This document shows, one piece after another, positions 61,373 to 64,000 of a DNA stretch of 64,000 bases (the first letter of the stretch is position 1; every line of letters begins with the position of its first letter). The stretch comes from Adiantum capillus-veneris (taxonomy: Eukaryota > Streptophyta > Polypodiopsida > Polypodiales > Pteridaceae): positions 87,548,842-87,612,841 of the forward strand of contig CM043953.1 in the NCBI GenBank assembly GCA_014529385.2, in the 5' to 3' direction. Both the position numbers and the translations under genes were made by a program. The notes below the pieces were generated by a model. The model had not been told where the DNA came from. It made no database searches and saw only the letters and a list, made by a program, of their open reading frames with translations.

Positions 61373-61956
61373 TTTTTTTAAAAAAAGTGAATTCCTAGTA
61401 TAGAGTTACGCATGTTTTTCATATTTTCAACCATGATTTCTTTAATTTTGGCCGTGTGAATTGGTTAATTTTTTATATTGCTTTTGTTTTTTTTAATCCT
61501 ATGATAAAACATGGACTTGTAGCATACGTGGCATTCTAATAAACCCTATCAAGATTAGGCACACAGAGAGCGCACGAGAAACGCACACAGAGAAAGCAGG
61601 CGAGCAGCAAACACACAGAAAGCGCACACGGATCGCACACAGTTGGAGTATACGCGCGCGTAGAGGAGCAAGCTCGGCATCGTACACAACACATAGGTGG
61701 AGTGCAAAGGATTGAAAGTTCGCGCACAAGATAAAGAAACAGCAGCGTACACAACGCTTTCCAGAAGGGCAGGATCGGGCAGTCTTCTCAGGAGACATTG
61801 CACACCTCACGAATAGAGAAAAAACAGGTATTTCTCTCTCTCTCACTCTCTGTCTTTCTCCATATAGAGAAGATGGTTCTCTGTAACTCTTCTTGCACAC
61901 ACACTCTCTCGTCAAAAGACAGAGATACATAGTTTAAAAGTATCCCCGCACACATA
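61373..61956. other. Stretch without recognisable genes
   Basis: It contains CACA/GCGCACA-rich sequence (61555-61640) and CT-rich tracts. I see no gene. Confidence 0.5.
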
Positions 61957-62226
61957 CACATATTCCCACACATCGTCTTCCTCTCTTCCACATACATAAC
62001 CACAGTGAAATCTGTTATCTTGCTGTCTCTCTCTTGAAAATACATGCACATATTCCCACACATCGTCTTCCTCACTTCCACATACATAACCACAATGAAA
62101 TCTGTTATCTTGTTGTCTCTCTCTTGAAAATACGTGCACATATTCCCATACATCGTCTTCCTCTCTTCCACATACATAAACACAGTGAAATCTGTTATCT
62201 TTCTCTCTCCTCTCTCTAAAAAACAG
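61957..62226. repeat. 90-bp tandem repeat, three copies
   Basis: CACATATTCCCACACATCGT starts copies at 61957, 62047 and 62137 (the last two with a few changes). Because 90 is a multiple of three, a minus-strand ORF reads a 30-residue repeat; I consider this accidental. Confidence 0.92.
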
Positions 62227-62704
62227 GTATTTATCTCTCTCTCTCTCTCTCTATCTATCTCTGTATCTTGCTATCTCTCTCTTGAAAATACATGCTCATG
62301 TATGTGTGCGTCTGTGTTATCTATGTGTATGTATGTATATTTGTGTTATTTCATTGTAATACTCATACATAATGCAGATACACAATTACACTTAATTACG
62401 ATATGCACACATAGTATATATACATACATAAATATCACAAATAACTAACACATTGTAATACTAGTAAAATTGAATGGAAGACTTACTTGCGTGATCTGTT
62501 AAAGTCGATTCTTGTAGCGAGTTCTGGATGTATGCTGAGCTGATTTTCCTCTAATCCATTTGTAGATATGATTGTAACTTCTGTTTCTCAAAAATAGTAG
62601 TGTTGTTTAGTGATACACCTAATGGACATAAATGGTTTAAACTAGGACATATAGACCAAAAATATGTGTATTTCTTTGGATGAATATATACACTTTTTGG
62701 TGAC
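62227..62704. other. Stretch without recognisable genes
   Basis: (CT)n at 62235-62260, then TA/TG-rich sequence. No gene seen. Confidence 0.5.
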
Positions 62705-64000
62705 CCTTACCACAAGTGGTGGACCTTGAGACCAATGGACTATAAGGACCTCCAAACAATACCTTGTACACTCAATCCTTCTTGGTATCTAGGTTGGACA
62801 AGTGGTGGACCTTGTTCAAATTCTCTAACCACTCTCTCTAACATGGTGACATAATTTAGGTGTGATAAATTCATATCTATGCAAACTAATATCAGTTTAG
62901 GCTTGTTAATTTGAATTTGTTTGAATTTATGTACAATATAATGATTTGAGGTTTGCATATTTGAATTTAGGTGGTATAATGATATCTTTTTGTGGTAAAC
63001 TTGAATTTAAAATCAATTTCGCATGGAATATTTTAAATTTAAGTAGTAAAATTTAAATTTTTATAAAAAAGTTTGAATTTTAAAATTTGGGCGGGATAGT
63101 TTAAAATTTAGGCGGGATATTTAAGATTTGGGAGGGAGTTAGCTTGGACAATAGAGTTATTCAATAGAGTTAGCTTGGACAAGTGGTGGACCTTGGAACC
63201 AAACCCCCATTTAAAACCTATCATGGTCACTCCAAGTGGTGAGAAAGAATAACCTTTAAGATATAGCCTTATAGGTTGGACAAGTGGTGGACCTTAACAC
63301 CCTAATATTCTTAATATAATGACATAGAGTGAAAAAGTGGTGAATCTTGAGACAAAACCACTCATGCTACTAGCACTAATAGCTTGGACAAGTGGTGGAC
63401 CTTATACGTAAACCCCCCATGTTTCAATAGAGTTAGCTTCGACAAATGGTGGAGCATCCTTCTCTCCATGTTTCAATGGAGCCTAGCTTAGACAAGTGGT
63501 GGACCTTTGCTTCTCTCTATGATTCAATAGAGTTAGCTTGGACAAGTGGTGGCCCTTGGAACCAAAGCCCCATGTAAAACCTATCATGGTCACTCCAAGT
63601 GGTAATAAAGAATAACCTTTAAGATGTAGCCTTATAGGTTGGACAAGTGGTGGACCTTAACACGCGCATATTCTTAATATAATGACATAGAGTGGAAAAA
63701 TGGTGAATCTTGAGAACAAACCACTCAGGATACTAGCAATAATCGCTTGGACAAGTGGTGGACCTTGAATGTAAACCCCTCATCTACGACATATCGTGGG
63801 TTTAATGTTTTTCAATGGAGCCTAGCATCTTGGAGACATGGTGCACCTTGCTTCTCCTCATGTTTCAATGGAGCCTACCTTGGACAAATGGTGGAGCATC
63901 CTTCTCTCCATGTTTCAATGGACCCTAGCTTAGACAAGGGTGGACCTTTGCTTCTCTCTATGTTTCAATAGAGTTAGCTTGGACAAGTGGTGGACCTTGG
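62705..64000. repeat. Second array of the TTGGACAAGTGGTGGACC motif, running off the window
   Basis: At least 15 copies, more widely spaced than in the 59-60.6 kb array, including 62793, 63174, 63276, 63391, 63486, 63536, 63637, 63748 and 63977. Variants read AAAAAGTGGTGAATC or GACAAATGGTGGAGC. A higher-order unit of about 363 bp (63180 and 63543) contains CCTATCATGGTCACTCCAAG. A 62900-63120 stretch with AAATTT-rich sequence interrupts the array. Confidence 0.92.

Noticed and set aside
61788-62183. Minus-strand ORF with a 30-residue tandem repeat
   Set aside because: It follows from the 90-bp tandem DNA repeat, whose length is a multiple of three; other frames are also open in part and no domain is visible.

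Overview
The window looks like repeat-rich nuclear DNA of a land plant, with no convincing ordinary host gene. The evidence is plant-type Ty3/gypsy and Ty1/copia LTR retrotransposons (primer-binding sites starting TGG, chromodomain, dual RNase H), a degenerate TTTAGGG telomere-like patch, and an intronless transposase-like gene family carrying LDNC...NKN...GHTHEDID. A large, TE-dense seed-free vascular plant genome (for example a fern) is my guess; I cannot verify it.

Layout. 1-4986: 5' half of a decayed minus-strand Tat-like gypsy element (LTR, PBS, upstream ORF1, gag, protease, start of RT). 4987-6545: GT-, G- and GA-rich low-complexity DNA. 6545-8740: decayed copy of the transposase-like gene, followed upstream (8812-10236) by an array of about ten palindromic motifs, then telomere-like repeats. 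12343-41972: a decayed plus-strand chromovirus (5' LTR 12343-14076, tRNA-Met-type PBS, gag to chromodomain) split by two later insertions. The first is an unusually large (19,059 bp), young minus-strand gypsy element at 18986-38044, with 954-bp LTRs differing at 3 sites and a CTTTT target duplication. The second is a 5'-deleted copia element (38680 to about 41118) in the chromovirus 3' LTR. 41973-49555: fragments of other gypsy elements, a third partial chromovirus LTR, microsatellites and long poly-G/poly-C runs. 49556-53160: Tat-like pol with dual RNase H. 53279-55091: two further LTRs. 55706-58933: an intact 1,075-codon ORF, the full-length relative of the 6.5-8.7 kb pseudogene. 59031-60620 and 62705-64000: arrays of an 18-bp motif, the first starting about 100 bp upstream of that ORF.

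Most unusual content. (1) The young 19-kb element carries nine copies of a near-perfect palindrome (core ACATCATACGCGTATGATGT). They form two clusters with the same spacing rhythm (283, about 130, about 286 bp), one ending 131 bp before the gag ORF and the other 168 bp before a roughly 1,090-codon accessory ORF of unknown function. The DNA between palindromes has diverged strongly while the palindromes have not. (2) The same element has two aspartic-protease-like domains, two tandem zinc-binding (H2C2) modules before the integrase, and an internal copy of the polypurine tract between pol and the accessory module. (3) Both copies of the transposase-like gene have an iterated short-motif array starting 70-100 bp upstream of the start codon, resembling subterminal binding-site arrays of DNA transposons.

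Reading was by eye. Boundaries marked as approximate, and all family assignments, rest on motif recognition rather than database search.
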